A DNA stretch of 64,000 nt from Amphibacillus jilinensis Y1 (GTDB lineage Bacteria; Bacillota; Bacilli; Bacillales; Amphibacillaceae): positions 1,310,357 through 1,374,356 of the forward strand of contig NZ_JH976434.1 in the NCBI RefSeq assembly GCF_000306965.1. Reading direction: 5' to 3'. Below the pieces are notes generated by a model. It searched no databases and was not told where the DNA came from. It saw only the letters and a list, made by a program, of their open reading frames with translations. A program made the position numbers and the translations under genes. Positions 42,821 to 52,478 of this stretch are shown here, in pieces. Within the stretch, counting starts at the first letter, position 1. Each line of letters starts with the position of its first letter.

Positions 42821-43157
42821 TCCTTTGTTAGGTTAATAGAATAAACGAATTTAATTTTGTGTTTTATTTCACATTTTCAAAAGCATATAATTATAGCTAA
42901 CATTTGTCAATGGAATATATAAAAAAGTATATAAAATAAACTTTTAAATTTGAACATTTTGAACATTTCTTAATTAGAGCTTTCTAACATTTAATTGATA
43001 TTTGTATGAATAATATAGTTCTAGCAGCTTTTTAGTAAGTGATAAACATTTTATTAAAAGAGCAAGTATAGGGGTTAAAGATAAGAAAGGTTAGTTCATT
43101 TGATTTATATAAAAAAATATATAAACTAAAAAAGCGTTGCCCTAAATGGGTAACGCT
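42821..43157. other. AT-rich gene-free gap upstream of the Rgg-like gene
   Basis: No gene seen. A motif of two TATATA elements around an A run occurs twice, near 42915-42935 (ATATATAAAAAAGTATATAA) and 43106-43124 (TATATAAAAAAATATATAAA), about 190 bp apart; possibly a regulator-binding site. The right end carries the terminator of the DUF454 gene. Confidence 0.4.
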
Positions 43158-43159
43158 TT
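43129..43159 (-). terminator. Terminator of the DUF454 gene
   Basis: AAAGCGTTGCCC / GGGTAACGCTTT stem around TAAAT, then a T run on the minus strand. Its base overlaps the stop codon at 43158-43160. Confidence 0.85.
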
Positions 43160-43604
43160 AACTTATTTTAGTATCAATTTTTTTTTCGCGATACATTTTA
43201 TGGAGCTTTTTCACCTCTATGATTTCTTCTTTAGGTAAGGTCTTCAATGTTGCAATGTAAAAGGTTACTATACTTGCAATAACAATAAGCATTACTCCAA
43301 ATACTTGGTTTGAAATAAGATAAATTGAAAATAATATTGAGGGCCAAAGAATGATAATCGCACAACATTTTGTTTTAAGTGGTACAGCTTTATATTTCAC
43401 ATAACAATAAATAAATGCTCCAAATACAGGGTGGTGAATCAGCCAATTATACAATCGATTCGAGCTTCTCACGTATAAGAAAGCTGTCAATAATAATAGG
43501 GGGGTAGTCGGTAAAATGGGGAGAAATATACCAATTGTACCTAAGATTAGACAAATAGAACCTAATATAATAAATAGTATACGTTTAAAATAGTTAAAAT
43601 TCAT
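43158..43604 (-). CDS. YbaN-like DUF454 membrane protein
   Basis: 148 residues from the ATG at 43604 (MNFNYFKRILFIILG); a GTG three codons upstream overlaps the AGGTGA site. Conserved GTIGIFLPILPTTPLLLLTAF and NWLIHHPVFGAFI match DUF454/YbaN inner-membrane proteins, with about four membrane segments and a charged C-terminus. Function unknown. Not part of the flavin operon since its terminator separates them. Confidence 0.88.
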   Translation of the reverse strand: MNFNYFKRILFIILGSICLILGTIGIFLPILPTTPLLLLTAFLYVRSSNRLYNWLIHHPVFGAFIYCYVKYKAVPLKTKCCAIIILWPSILFSIYLISNQVFGVMLIVIASIVTFYIATLKTLPKEEIIEVKKLHKMYREKKIDTKIS

Positions 43605-43833
43605 TCCATTCACCTATATCCTATTTTTTGAGAAAAGCTCTGGTCAATGCTCTACTTATAACATCACAAAAATGAGCTGTCAAGTTTATATGTTGATACC
43701 TCTATGCGGAAATTACTCTGTAAAGGGGTTTAAAGCTAACGATAAAGTTAAAAAGAGATAATCTGTTTTCTCAAATAATTGTTAGGTAGGATCGCATAAG
43801 AAAGAAGTTGGAACTTAACGAAAGAGAAATTGC

Positions 43834-43929
43834 GAGAATCCGAATATTATAATAGACACCATTCAGTCTGAAGCCCTCAACTCTGTGCTTGTGAACAAAG
43901 GATTTTAAAATGTGAATGTTCGGATTCTC
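43834..43929. repeat. Spaced inverted repeat, 11-bp arms
   Basis: GAGAATCCGAA (43834-43844) and TTCGGATTCTC (43919-43929) bracket 74 bp in the 425-bp gap between the DUF454 gene and dck. Could be a very small mobile-element remnant or an RNA hairpin. No gene in the gap 43605-44029. Confidence 0.5.
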
Positions 43930-44029
43930 CCTATCTAATGATATTTTTGCCTTAGCTACATAAAAAGTTTAATTTTTTGAGTGACTAAGGCTGTATTATC
44001 ATCCGTCTGTATATGTTTTTTACTTATTT

Positions 44030-44689
44030 TTAATAACGTGAATGATTAATAAAATGACCAATCTTTTCTAGAATCGGTTCGACTGCGTCTTTATTTTGGA
44101 CTAAATCATAATCAGCAATGTTAATGCGCAAAATAGGACAGGAATTAAAGCTGTTTATCCAATCTTGATAACGTTTATGCATCTCTTCCCAATAACTTAA
44201 CGGGGTTTGTTGCTCCATCGGGCGCCCGCGTTGTTTTATTCGATCGACGACATCATCAAAAGATCCTTCTAAATAAATAAGAAGATCAGGATGTGGAAAA
44301 TAGGGTGTCATCACCATTGCTTCAAATAAACTGTGATAGGTTTGATAGTCTGTTGGTGTCATGGTCCCTTTTTCATAATGCATTTTTGCGAAGATGCCTG
44401 TATCTTCATAAATAGAACGGTCTTGGATAAAACCCCCACCATATTCAAAGATACGCTTCTGCTCTTTAAAACGCTCTGCTAAAAAGTAAATTTGCAAGTG
44501 AAAGCTCCATCGCTCAAAATCTTGATAAAATTTATCTAAGTAAGGATTGGTATCAACCTTTTCTAGTGAGGTACGAAAGTTTAATGCATCAGCTAATGCA
44601 TGTGTCATCGTTGACTTTCCTACACCAACGGTACCGGCTATTGTAATGACACTATCATGGGGAATGTTATATTTTTCTCTTAAATTCAT
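44030..44689 (-). CDS. dck: Deoxyadenosine/deoxycytidine kinase
   Basis: 219 residues. P-loop GTVGVGKST, DRS motif VQ/IQDRSIYEDTGIFAKMH and the RGRPMEQQTPLSYWEEMHKRY lid. Closely resembles B. subtilis Dck, which phosphorylates dA and dC for salvage. Overlaps dgk by ATGA, so translation is coupled. Same location relative to tRNA-Ser and sleL as in B. subtilis, though opposite orientation and separated by inserted genes. Confidence 0.95.
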   Translation of the reverse strand: MNLREKYNIPHDSVITIAGTVGVGKSTMTHALADALNFRTSLEKVDTNPYLDKFYQDFERWSFHLQIYFLAERFKEQKRIFEYGGGFIQDRSIYEDTGIFAKMHYEKGTMTPTDYQTYHSLFEAMVMTPYFPHPDLLIYLEGSFDDVVDRIKQRGRPMEQQTPLSYWEEMHKRYQDWINSFNSCPILRINIADYDLVQNKDAVEPILEKIGHFINHSRY

Positions 44690-45327
44690 TTTGTTTGTAC
44701 TCCTTTTAAAAAACCGGGTTTAATTTGATCAAAAATTATTTCTAAATCGGATTGGCGTTTAATAAAATCAAGTTCATCACCATTAACTCGGATAACAGGG
44801 ATGTCTGGATGTTGCTGTTCAAAATGATCAATATAATCTTGATAATCAGTCCGTAGCTGTTCAAGATAGGATGCTTTGATTTTTTCTTCTACTGAGCGAC
44901 CACGTTGATCTATACGTTTGAATAACGTTTCGAGACTAGCGTCTAAATAAATAAGCAGGTTAGGATGTGCCATATCCTTAACGAGAATGTGATAAATTTT
45001 TTCATATTTATCATATTGACGTTGTGATAATGTCCGCTTGGCAAAAATCATATTTTTCATAATATGATAATCTGCTACCACAGGATGAGCTTGATTAAGA
45101 TAGTCATTTTCAATATCTTCAAGTTGTTTATAGCGATTACATAAAAAAAACATCTCTGTTTGAAAACTCCATGCTTCTATATCGTCATAAAACTTACCTA
45201 AGAAAGGGTTCTCCTCTACAATTTCTTGAAGTAAGTGAAAGTTAAATTGTGTAGCTATCTTTCGTGCTAGCGAAGTCTTCCCTACACCTATAGGTCCTTC
45301 AACAGCAATAAAGGGTACTTGCTTCAT
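44686..45327 (-). CDS. dgk: Deoxyguanosine kinase
   Basis: 213 residues. P-loop GPIGVGKTS, FFLCNRYKQLEDI, VVADYHIMKNMIFAKRTLS and the RGRSVEEKIKASYLEQL lid, all close to B. subtilis Dgk. Salvages deoxyguanosine. First of the dgk-dck pair; AAGGAGGG precedes the ATG. Confidence 0.95.
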   Translation of the reverse strand: MKQVPFIAVEGPIGVGKTSLARKIATQFNFHLLQEIVEENPFLGKFYDDIEAWSFQTEMFFLCNRYKQLEDIENDYLNQAHPVVADYHIMKNMIFAKRTLSQRQYDKYEKIYHILVKDMAHPNLLIYLDASLETLFKRIDQRGRSVEEKIKASYLEQLRTDYQDYIDHFEQQHPDIPVIRVNGDELDFIKRQSDLEIIFDQIKPGFLKGVQTK

Positions 45328-45541
45328 CGATTATTCCCTCCTTTACAAAAGTTGTCGATAAATGAGGACAAAAACTATTTTACCATATTTAAATGTAAGG
45401 AATCAGTATTCTGTTCAAATTGATTAAATGTTCGTTTGTATGCGTGCGTATTAGGTAAAAGAATGATAGTGGATTGTTTGTGGATTGAATGCTATATCCC
45501 TATGTATGAAACAAAGGATGCCGGATGACTGATAGGCAAAA

Positions 45542-45579
45542 AAGACGGATAACGACCTCGTTGAGGTGTCATCCGTCTT
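45542..45579 (-). terminator. Terminator of the ger operon
   Basis: AAGACGGAT and ACCTC pair with GAGGT and ATCCGTCTT around a short loop; on the minus strand it is followed by TTTTTTT. It lies about 165 bp after the last small gene, with repeat copy 45619-45730 between. Remaining sequence of 45328-45742 holds no gene. Confidence 0.8.
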
Positions 45580-45618
45580 AACGAAGATCAGGGTTTAGTT
45601 TCTAAAACAATAGAAATT

Positions 45619-45730
45619 TATTTTATCACAGATAACCGTCCGTAAAATCCCGCTAATGTCCTGGTTCCCTAAACTAATAATCAGTGGATGGAGAACAAAA
45701 GCACCACTGATTGAAGTTTCGTTTTATGGC
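45619..45730 (+). repeat. Dispersed intergenic repeat, centre deleted
   Basis: TTTATCACAGATAACCGTCC, AATCCCGCTAATGTCCTGG (junction skipping the AGAGAACAG block), ATAATCAGTGGATGGAGAA, CACCACTGATTGAAGTTTCG, TTTTATGGC. Located within the 3' end of the ger operon transcript. Confidence 0.8.
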
Positions 45731-45742
45731 TAGCACCATTTG

Positions 45743-45907
45743 TTACTGGAGTAGATAAAGAAAGATTGTAGCGACGATCAAAAAAAGGTTTAAACAAATA
45801 ACAGCGACTCCACCCAAACGGTTTTCCTTTTTAAACAGCTTGGTGCTAAAGGTTACGCAATAATAAGTTAAATACAAACACGCTATCGAAAAGAGGGGAG
45901 TTTGCAT
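45743..45907 (-). CDS. Small two-span membrane protein at the end of the ger operon (GerD-type/GerKD-like candidate)
   Basis: 54 residues, read directly from the minus strand: starts MQTPLFSIACLYLTYYCV, then KLFKKENRLGG, then a second hydrophobic stretch VAVICLNLFLIVATIFLYLL ending at Gln. ATG is 1 nt after the gerC stop with GAGGG at proper distance, which argues for a real gene. Small two-span 'D' proteins accompany some GerA-type receptors (GerKD, GerUD) and modulate germination; assignment here is by size, topology and position, not by clear sequence match. Confidence 0.65.
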   Translation of the reverse strand: MQTPLFSIACLYLTYYCVTFSTKLFKKENRLGGVAVICLNLFLIVATIFLYLLQ

Positions 45908-45908
45908 T

Positions 45909-47153
45909 TTAATCCCTCACTTCATCTAGTTTTGTATCATCAAGCATTTTTCCAAAGTGTAGTCGTTTAAGCTGATAGTTCACGGTGATATCAGCATTAG
46001 GATAAATATTTTTGTGCCAATCACCTTCTTCATAGGCAGGTATGTCTTTAAAGTGTCGACGAATATAAATGGACCAGTAAAAGGGATCGGATCGATAGGC
46101 CTCTTGGGATTTTTTTATCAGTTCATCAGTGGCATCGGTGATATATTGCTCTATGGCATCTCTAAGCGTCCTTTTAAAATTTTCATTTTGAGAGTAATGA
46201 ATAAGACTAGGAATAGCTAAAACCTTCACCTCAAATGGAACCGTTACATCAATCGTTGCATGGTTCGTTTCTGAGTCATAGCTTAAGTTAACCTTTGGAT
46301 TATCTGTTAGAAATACATCAGTTGCCACTTGATACTCTGGCGCCAATGGATCTGGATAATTGGCTAACAACTCATTTATGTTCATTGTTTTATCGAGAAT
46401 ATTACAAATTCTCGTCTCTTCACCTGTTAAACGATCAATCATAATCCCTTCCTTGAAAACAGCTGAACCCATAAATTGAGTCGCGTTTCCTCCTTCTTTG
46501 GGGACTTGTCCAGCGATAAATTCATCTTCACTACCGTCTAATTCTTTTGGATCGTATGTTGTTGTCGCATAAATGCCTAAAAATAAATCAGCATCCCCTT
46601 CCGTAATTTGAAAAAAACGATGGAGATCGGCATCAGGGATAATACCAGTTTCTTTTGCTCGACTTAACATATACTGATAGTATTTATGTGGTCGCTGTTC
46701 CAATACAGGTAAATTATTGTTAATAAAGTCCGAAGCATCTTCTTTAGATACAATAATTTGAATACTCCGTCTAATTTCAGTCGTTCTTGCTGCTGATTGC
46801 ATAACACGCAAAAATTGATCGGATCGTGCCAGCGCTTCTGAAACGATTAGCACACGGGTTTGATCCAAGATAATTTGTTTTGTAACAAACGAATTAGCTG
46901 TATTTGTCGCTGTCATAATGTCTGTTCCGACAACGGTAATGGTTTCATCAGGTGTTTGTTCTGCGCCTATTCCAGCCAGGGTAGAGCCTGCTTCAGGATT
47001 AGCGATTTGATAAGTAAACGCGTATATTCCATCCTGATCCGTTACGTCTATACCGACAGCAATTACATAAGATTGTCGATCAACTTCAACCATATCTTCA
47101 CAGCCAATTAAAATGAACAAGATGAGTAACCCACTTAAGCTAATCGTTTTCAT
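45909..47153 (-). CDS. Spore germination receptor C subunit (GerC family lipoprotein)
   Basis: 414 residues. Signal peptide and lipobox LFILIGCEDM near residue 18, then VEVDRQSYVIAVGIDVTDQDG, the typical GerAC start. Lipid-anchored outer face subunit of a GerA-type germinant receptor in the spore inner membrane. Overlaps gerB by ATGA. Third gene of the A-B-C operon. Confidence 0.94.
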   Translation of the reverse strand: MKTISLSGLLILFILIGCEDMVEVDRQSYVIAVGIDVTDQDGIYAFTYQIANPEAGSTLAGIGAEQTPDETITVVGTDIMTATNTANSFVTKQIILDQTRVLIVSEALARSDQFLRVMQSAARTTEIRRSIQIIVSKEDASDFINNNLPVLEQRPHKYYQYMLSRAKETGIIPDADLHRFFQITEGDADLFLGIYATTTYDPKELDGSEDEFIAGQVPKEGGNATQFMGSAVFKEGIMIDRLTGEETRICNILDKTMNINELLANYPDPLAPEYQVATDVFLTDNPKVNLSYDSETNHATIDVTVPFEVKVLAIPSLIHYSQNENFKRTLRDAIEQYITDATDELIKKSQEAYRSDPFYWSIYIRRHFKDIPAYEEGDWHKNIYPNADITVNYQLKRLHFGKMLDDTKLDEVRD

Positions 47154-48241
47154 GTCAAATCCTTCTTTCGTTTAAAAAAATGAATAAGTAACAACAAGAA
47201 AGGAACGAGTGCAATAACCGGTGTTATTATATTTAAAAGCTTGTTGCGATAAATAAGTTCTGTTACCACTGCGTTATCAGGAAGTAAACCGATTACCATA
47301 AGGAAGAATCCCATTGGCAAGAGTAACAGTTCAAACTCATCGATATTAAATATAGCCCCGAATAGCCATGTGATAAGGTATAAGAGTAAAATAAATCTTA
47401 GAAAAGTTGCAAGTAACCAAAAAACCATAAAAAAAGTTTCGATGTTCGTAAAAAAATCACCTAAATTAACATATTGAGTGACTTCATGAAAAGGAAATGA
47501 GATTTTCTCAATTGAATTGTAATCAAAAACGGTCGTATAAAGGAAAAAGAAGAAGGTGATTTCGGCAATAGAGAAAATCAGTCCAATTAAACCACCTTTA
47601 ATAAACTGACTCGGCTTTCTAAAGGCAGAAAATGCCATCGTCAATAGAAAAAAATCTAGAAACAATGATCCCTTTGACACCCCTTCTTCGAGAATAACAG
47701 GAACCCCCGCACCGAAGATGGGAAAGATCCGTTGCCAAACGACACTTTCAAATATAAGAGCGGCAAGGATAAAGAAAGATATCCTAATGAACGGCCAGAA
47801 AATTCTAGTCGTGTAACCCACTACTTCAATGCCTCGAATTGCTCCAAAAATACAAACACCACCGAAAAGCGCAAAAATAATTAGGATAGACGATCTTTGA
47901 AAATAGATTATTTTGATTTGTTCAACATAGTTACGACTATCTAATGCAATCATGACAAAACTTAAGATAAATATAATGAAAGCTAAACTTTTACCTAAAC
48001 CCTGCCCTAAGAGGAGCTCAAATAAGTGAACAAAGTGTTTGGCATTATGCTTATAAAGCAAGTACAACAAAACAAGAAATGCTGGTAAAATGCAGATAAA
48101 CGCTAATAATGGAATGTACCAAAAGGCGTTTTGCGCTTTTTGAGAAAAAAGAGATGGGGTTGTGTCCGTTAATTTTATCCCAATTAATATACTTGTTAAG
48201 GTAAACATCTCAAAAGAAGTAAGTCTTCTGTCGACCTTCAT
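47150..48241 (-). CDS. Spore germination receptor B subunit (GerB family)
   Basis: 363 residues, about ten membrane spans, APC-superfamily-like. Starts MKVDRRLTSFEMFTLTSILIGIKL; LDSRNYVEQIKIIYF and FFLLTMAFSAFRKPSQFIKG fit the family. In GerA-type receptors the B subunit binds the germinant (amino acid or sugar). Overlaps gerA and gerC by 4 bp each, so the three are translationally coupled. Confidence 0.94.
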   Translation of the reverse strand: MKVDRRLTSFEMFTLTSILIGIKLTDTTPSLFSQKAQNAFWYIPLLAFICILPAFLVLLYLLYKHNAKHFVHLFELLLGQGLGKSLAFIIFILSFVMIALDSRNYVEQIKIIYFQRSSILIIFALFGGVCIFGAIRGIEVVGYTTRIFWPFIRISFFILAALIFESVVWQRIFPIFGAGVPVILEEGVSKGSLFLDFFLLTMAFSAFRKPSQFIKGGLIGLIFSIAEITFFFFLYTTVFDYNSIEKISFPFHEVTQYVNLGDFFTNIETFFMVFWLLATFLRFILLLYLITWLFGAIFNIDEFELLLLPMGFFLMVIGLLPDNAVVTELIYRNKLLNIITPVIALVPFLLLLIHFFKRKKDLT

Positions 48242-49725
48242 TTTGTTTTTCCCCTTTCAAATGTTCGTGAAGATTGTAAATCTTTCGGTAAAAGGTAGCC
48301 AGGTCGCCATTTTTCTTTCTTTATTGCTTTTCTGAAATATGTGTCACTATTTGATTTGTAAGTTGGCGAAAGGGGGGCGAAATAGGGAACACCAAATGAT
48401 TTTAATGAAGCACCATACATAAACCATAGTGTAAAAGCAATCATTAAGCTAAACATCCCAAAGAATCCAGCTGAGATAATAAAGATAAAGCGCGTAATCC
48501 GAACCGTAAAATTAAAGCTGGGATCGCTAATAGCGAAAGAAGTCAATCCCGAAAGTGCTGAGACAATGACAATGATTGGACTGATAATATTAGCTTCTAC
48601 AGCAGCTTGACCCAATATTAGAGCCCCTACAATCCCAATCGTAGGTCCTAATGGGTTAGGAATTCGAATCCCCGCTTCACGAATTAATTCAAAAGCTATT
48701 TCCATAATTAATACTTCAATAATAAGTGGAAAAGGCACACGTTCCCTTGCTGCTGTGACAGCAAACAGTAAATCAGGGGGAATCATCTCGCTATGAAAAT
48801 TAGAAAGAGCGACATAGAGCGCTGAGATCATCGACGTAAAGAATAGAGCAATAAATCGGATTAATCGTGTGAAGTTACCATATAAAAATCGAGCATAGCG
48901 GTCTTCGGCATTATGAATGAATGCCCAAAATGTAATGGGCAAGATTAAACAGGCTGCAGAACTGTCCATAAGTAAGACAACATGTCCTTTATCAATATAA
49001 GTGGCAGCATTGTCTGGACGCTCTGTATAGAGTATGGTTGGAAAAATTGAATAAGGTCTTTCTTCAATAAATTGCTCTAAAAGCTCAATGTTTTGAACGT
49101 TGTCAACATCTAATTGTGTTAATTTTGATCTGATTTCATCTAATAATTGATCATTAACAATGCTATTTAAATACATAAGTTGCACATCTTGTTTAGAACG
49201 TTTGCCGACTTTCTGTACTTCAGTAATTAATTCCCGATTGCGGATTTGTTTACGAATAAGTGAAATGTTGACATGTAAGGATTCGGTAAATGATTCTTTA
49301 GGTCCTCGCACCACACTTTCGTTTTCAGATTGACTAATATCTCGATGTTGAAATTGCGCAACGTCAATTGAGTGACCAAACGATTCACCATCGATTATTA
49401 AAACAACTTTTCCATTGTTAATATGGTCGTCAAGTTCTTCTAATTCTTTTATTTTAGTAATGCTTTCAGCGGTGACGACATCAAAGAGTGAGTCTCCTCC
49501 TTGTTCAAGTAGGGGTTGGATAATCGTTTGTTCTATTTTATCGCTATTGACGAGAGAGGCGTAGTAGGCTAAGCAAAGCTCATGTTTGTTGAATTTTGCT
49601 GTTATTAATCGGATTGAAAAATCATTGTTTAGCCCAAAAGAAAACCGTTCTTTCAGTATATCGAGATTAATTAGTAATTTAGTATTTAAGCTCTCTTTAG
49701 TTTGCGTTTTCTTTTTTAGCATCAT
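48238..49725 (-). CDS. Spore germination receptor A subunit (GerA family)
   Basis: 495 residues. Cytosolic N-terminal domains (to about 245) with VRGPKESFTESLHVNISLIRKQ, a GerA hallmark, then RPDNAATYIDKGHVVLLMD and membrane spans with FIHNAEDRYARF, REAGIRIPNPLGPTIGIVGALILGQ. The A subunit forms the ion-conducting oligomer of the receptor. First gene of the operon; opposite strand from the PfpI gene, 121 bp away. Germinant specificity cannot be told from sequence. Confidence 0.95.
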   Translation of the reverse strand: MMLKKKTQTKESLNTKLLINLDILKERFSFGLNNDFSIRLITAKFNKHELCLAYYASLVNSDKIEQTIIQPLLEQGGDSLFDVVTAESITKIKELEELDDHINNGKVVLIIDGESFGHSIDVAQFQHRDISQSENESVVRGPKESFTESLHVNISLIRKQIRNRELITEVQKVGKRSKQDVQLMYLNSIVNDQLLDEIRSKLTQLDVDNVQNIELLEQFIEERPYSIFPTILYTERPDNAATYIDKGHVVLLMDSSAACLILPITFWAFIHNAEDRYARFLYGNFTRLIRFIALFFTSMISALYVALSNFHSEMIPPDLLFAVTAARERVPFPLIIEVLIMEIAFELIREAGIRIPNPLGPTIGIVGALILGQAAVEANIISPIIVIVSALSGLTSFAISDPSFNFTVRITRFIFIISAGFFGMFSLMIAFTLWFMYGASLKSFGVPYFAPLSPTYKSNSDTYFRKAIKKEKWRPGYLLPKDLQSSRTFERGKTK

Positions 49726-49846
49726 TAGACCTCCCCCTTCATTTCTGTTTTAGTCTGGATGGTTTTATTGCTTCTATACATGGGTAATTAACAATTAAGT
49801 GTTTTAATGGAAACTAAACGATTAATTAAGGAGAGGATTTTAGGTT

Positions 49847-50362
49847 ATGAAGCAAGTAGCAGTCGTTATCGCAGATTTATTTGAGGATGTCGAATATACG
49901 TCACCAGTAGATGCTTTAAAAGAAGAAGGGCACAAAGTGATCACGATTGGTCATGAACAAGGTGAGACCGTAACTGGAAAACAAGAGAAGACGCAATTTA
50001 ACGTAGATAAAGGGATTGACCAAGTTCATGCAGATGATTTTGATGCTTTACTTATACCAGGCGGTTTTTCTCCTGATATTTTACGGGGAGATGATCGATT
50101 TGTTGCATTTGCTAAAGCATTCATGGATGATAAAAAGCCTGTCTTCGCCATTTGTCATGGTCCGCAATTGTTAATTACTGCAAAGGCCATTGAAGGAAGA
50201 AAAGCAACAGGGTATACTTCAATAAAAGTTGATATGGAGTACGCGAAGGCGACTTATCTTGACCAAGAAGTTGTCGTTGATCAGGATCAATTAGTGACGA
50301 GTCGAACGCCTGATGATTTAGAGGCATTTAATAGAGAATCGATAAACCTATTAAAAAAATGA
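49847..50362 (+). CDS. PfpI/DJ-1 family protein (YfkM-like general stress protein)
   Basis: 171 residues. DJ-1/PfpI fold: VVIADLFEDVEYTSPVDAL, LLIPGGFSPDILRG and the nucleophile elbow AICHGPQLLI with Cys at about residue 104. Homologues are annotated as intracellular proteases or deglycases; the Bacillus YfkM is induced by stress. AAGGAGAGG precedes ATG. Convergent with sleL, sharing a terminator. Confidence 0.9.
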   Translation: MKQVAVVIADLFEDVEYTSPVDALKEEGHKVITIGHEQGETVTGKQEKTQFNVDKGIDQVHADDFDALLIPGGFSPDILRGDDRFVAFAKAFMDDKKPVFAICHGPQLLITAKAIEGRKATGYTSIKVDMEYAKATYLDQEVVVDQDQLVTSRTPDDLEAFNRESINLLKK

Positions 50363-50376
50363 AATAGAAAACAATA

Positions 50377-50419
50377 AGAAACCGAATGATAGAGGTTTTA
50401 CCGTTATCATTCGGTTTCT
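50377..50419. terminator. Bidirectional terminator between the PfpI gene and sleL
   Basis: Perfect 15-bp stem AGAAACCGAATGATA / TATCATTCGGTTTCT. Confidence 0.88.
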
Positions 50420-50470
50420 CTATAAGAATTTAGTTTAGAACTTGTTTGAAAATCTAGTTGATATGTCAGA

Positions 50471-51760
50471 TTACGTGAATTTTTTTATATCAAAACGATC
50501 GGTTAATAAAATCCAATTTTGAGGAAATGCTAACCCTAGCTTCCAATAGCTAATGCCACGCAAGCGCTTTTCTTTTATTAAATTAAATTTAGCATCAATA
50601 GATCTTCCATCTTCAAACCAAACCTCGTGCTCACTACCCTCTTGATCAAAATATTGAAAATAAGGTGCTTGTGCTACCGGATCATAACTTATCGCTTGGT
50701 TATAATCTCTCGCTAGGGCAATTGCTTGCTGGGGGCTTATCGCGCGAGCAAACTCGCCTCCCGGTTCAAAGGGTAATGTCCAATCATAACCATACAAATT
50801 TTGTCCTAACATAATCTTTTCAGCAGGCATTTCAGATAATGCATAATCTACGACACGTTCGACTTGATCAATCGGAGACACTGCCATAGGTGGACCACCG
50901 CTATAACCCCATTCATAGGTCATTAATACAACAAAATCAACAATTTCCCCATGCGCTTGATAGTCATGAGCTTCATACCAAGGTCCTTCTTGATCAGCAC
51001 TTACCTTAGGAGCTAATGCTGTTGACATTAAAAGATTTGCCTCGCTTAAACGTGATTTTGCTGTCCGTAAAAATTGATTGTATGCTTCCCGGTCATTAGG
51101 CGGAAGAAATTCAAAATCAAAGTGGACATCACGATAGCCTAAAGCTTGAGCGGTGGTTACGATCTCATCTAAAAGTGTTTCTTGAATGGCACGATCATTG
51201 ACGATTAAACTTCCTAACTCATCACTAAAAGCGCCTTCCTCTAAATTTGTTACCACAAGCATTAATGCTGCATCATTTCTATTGGCAATCTCAAGTAAAT
51301 TTGCAAGTGGTGGTGGAGCTAGTGTTCCATCACGATTGACTTGATAACTAAAAGGTGCAAGATAAGTTAACTTATCCGCATGCTTTTCGGTAGCATTAAT
51401 CAACGTTCCAGATACGGTATCACCAATCGGTTCGACATAAGCATTGGATTCAATCAACACTCTATCTTGTTCAGGAATATAAAGGCGAAAGCCAACAGCT
51501 AACGGCTGATTTGGATCGATTGCATTAATGCTTGCAAGTTCAGAAACGCTTATTTGATATTGCTGGCTAATGGTATAGAGACTGTCTCCTGGTTGCACAA
51601 AGTAAAATTCGCCAACAATAGGAATAACTAAGGCTTGACCAATGACAAGTTGCTGATTCAGATCAAGTTCGTTTGCAGATACAATATCTTCAACAGAAGA
51701 TCCAAATGTATTGGCAATGTCGTAAATCGAATCCCCTTGTTTAACAACATAAATTTGCAC
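50471..51760 (-). CDS. sleL: SleL/YaaH spore cortex-lytic N-acetylglucosaminidase
   Basis: 429 residues, GTG start with AAGGAGG 7 nt upstream. Two LysM domains (1-46 IYVVKQGDSIYDIANTFGSS; 50-95 YFVQPGDSLYTISQQYQIS) bind cortex peptidoglycan; GH18 domain (about 110-425) with VHFDFEFLPPNDREAYNQFL containing the catalytic Glu. Degrades muramic-lactam cortex fragments during germination. Position next to tadA is conserved in Bacillus. Confidence 0.94.
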   Translation of the reverse strand: MQIYVVKQGDSIYDIANTFGSSVEDIVSANELDLNQQLVIGQALVIPIVGEFYFVQPGDSLYTISQQYQISVSELASINAIDPNQPLAVGFRLYIPEQDRVLIESNAYVEPIGDTVSGTLINATEKHADKLTYLAPFSYQVNRDGTLAPPPLANLLEIANRNDAALMLVVTNLEEGAFSDELGSLIVNDRAIQETLLDEIVTTAQALGYRDVHFDFEFLPPNDREAYNQFLRTAKSRLSEANLLMSTALAPKVSADQEGPWYEAHDYQAHGEIVDFVVLMTYEWGYSGGPPMAVSPIDQVERVVDYALSEMPAEKIMLGQNLYGYDWTLPFEPGGEFARAISPQQAIALARDYNQAISYDPVAQAPYFQYFDQEGSEHEVWFEDGRSIDAKFNLIKEKRLRGISYWKLGLAFPQNWILLTDRFDIKKFT

Positions 51761-51863
51761 GTTAAATCCTCCTTACTTGATTCTCTTGTTAGCATATGCA
51801 GGAGAGTTGGGCGAGTGAATGAAATGAGTTAGTATTTTTCCGCATAAAATTTTGATAAACTAA

Positions 51864-52406
<543 letters not shown>

Positions 52407-52478
52407 CCATTGCATTTTTCAGTCAAACCCTTTATACTTGTATATGCGTCGCAGAGCGCAATGTAAGAAGGATAGAAT

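Noticed and set aside
37000..43600. Accessory segment as a prophage or defence island
   Set aside because: No integrase, phage structural, nuclease, toxin or restriction genes; contents are regulators, proC and flavin enzymes.
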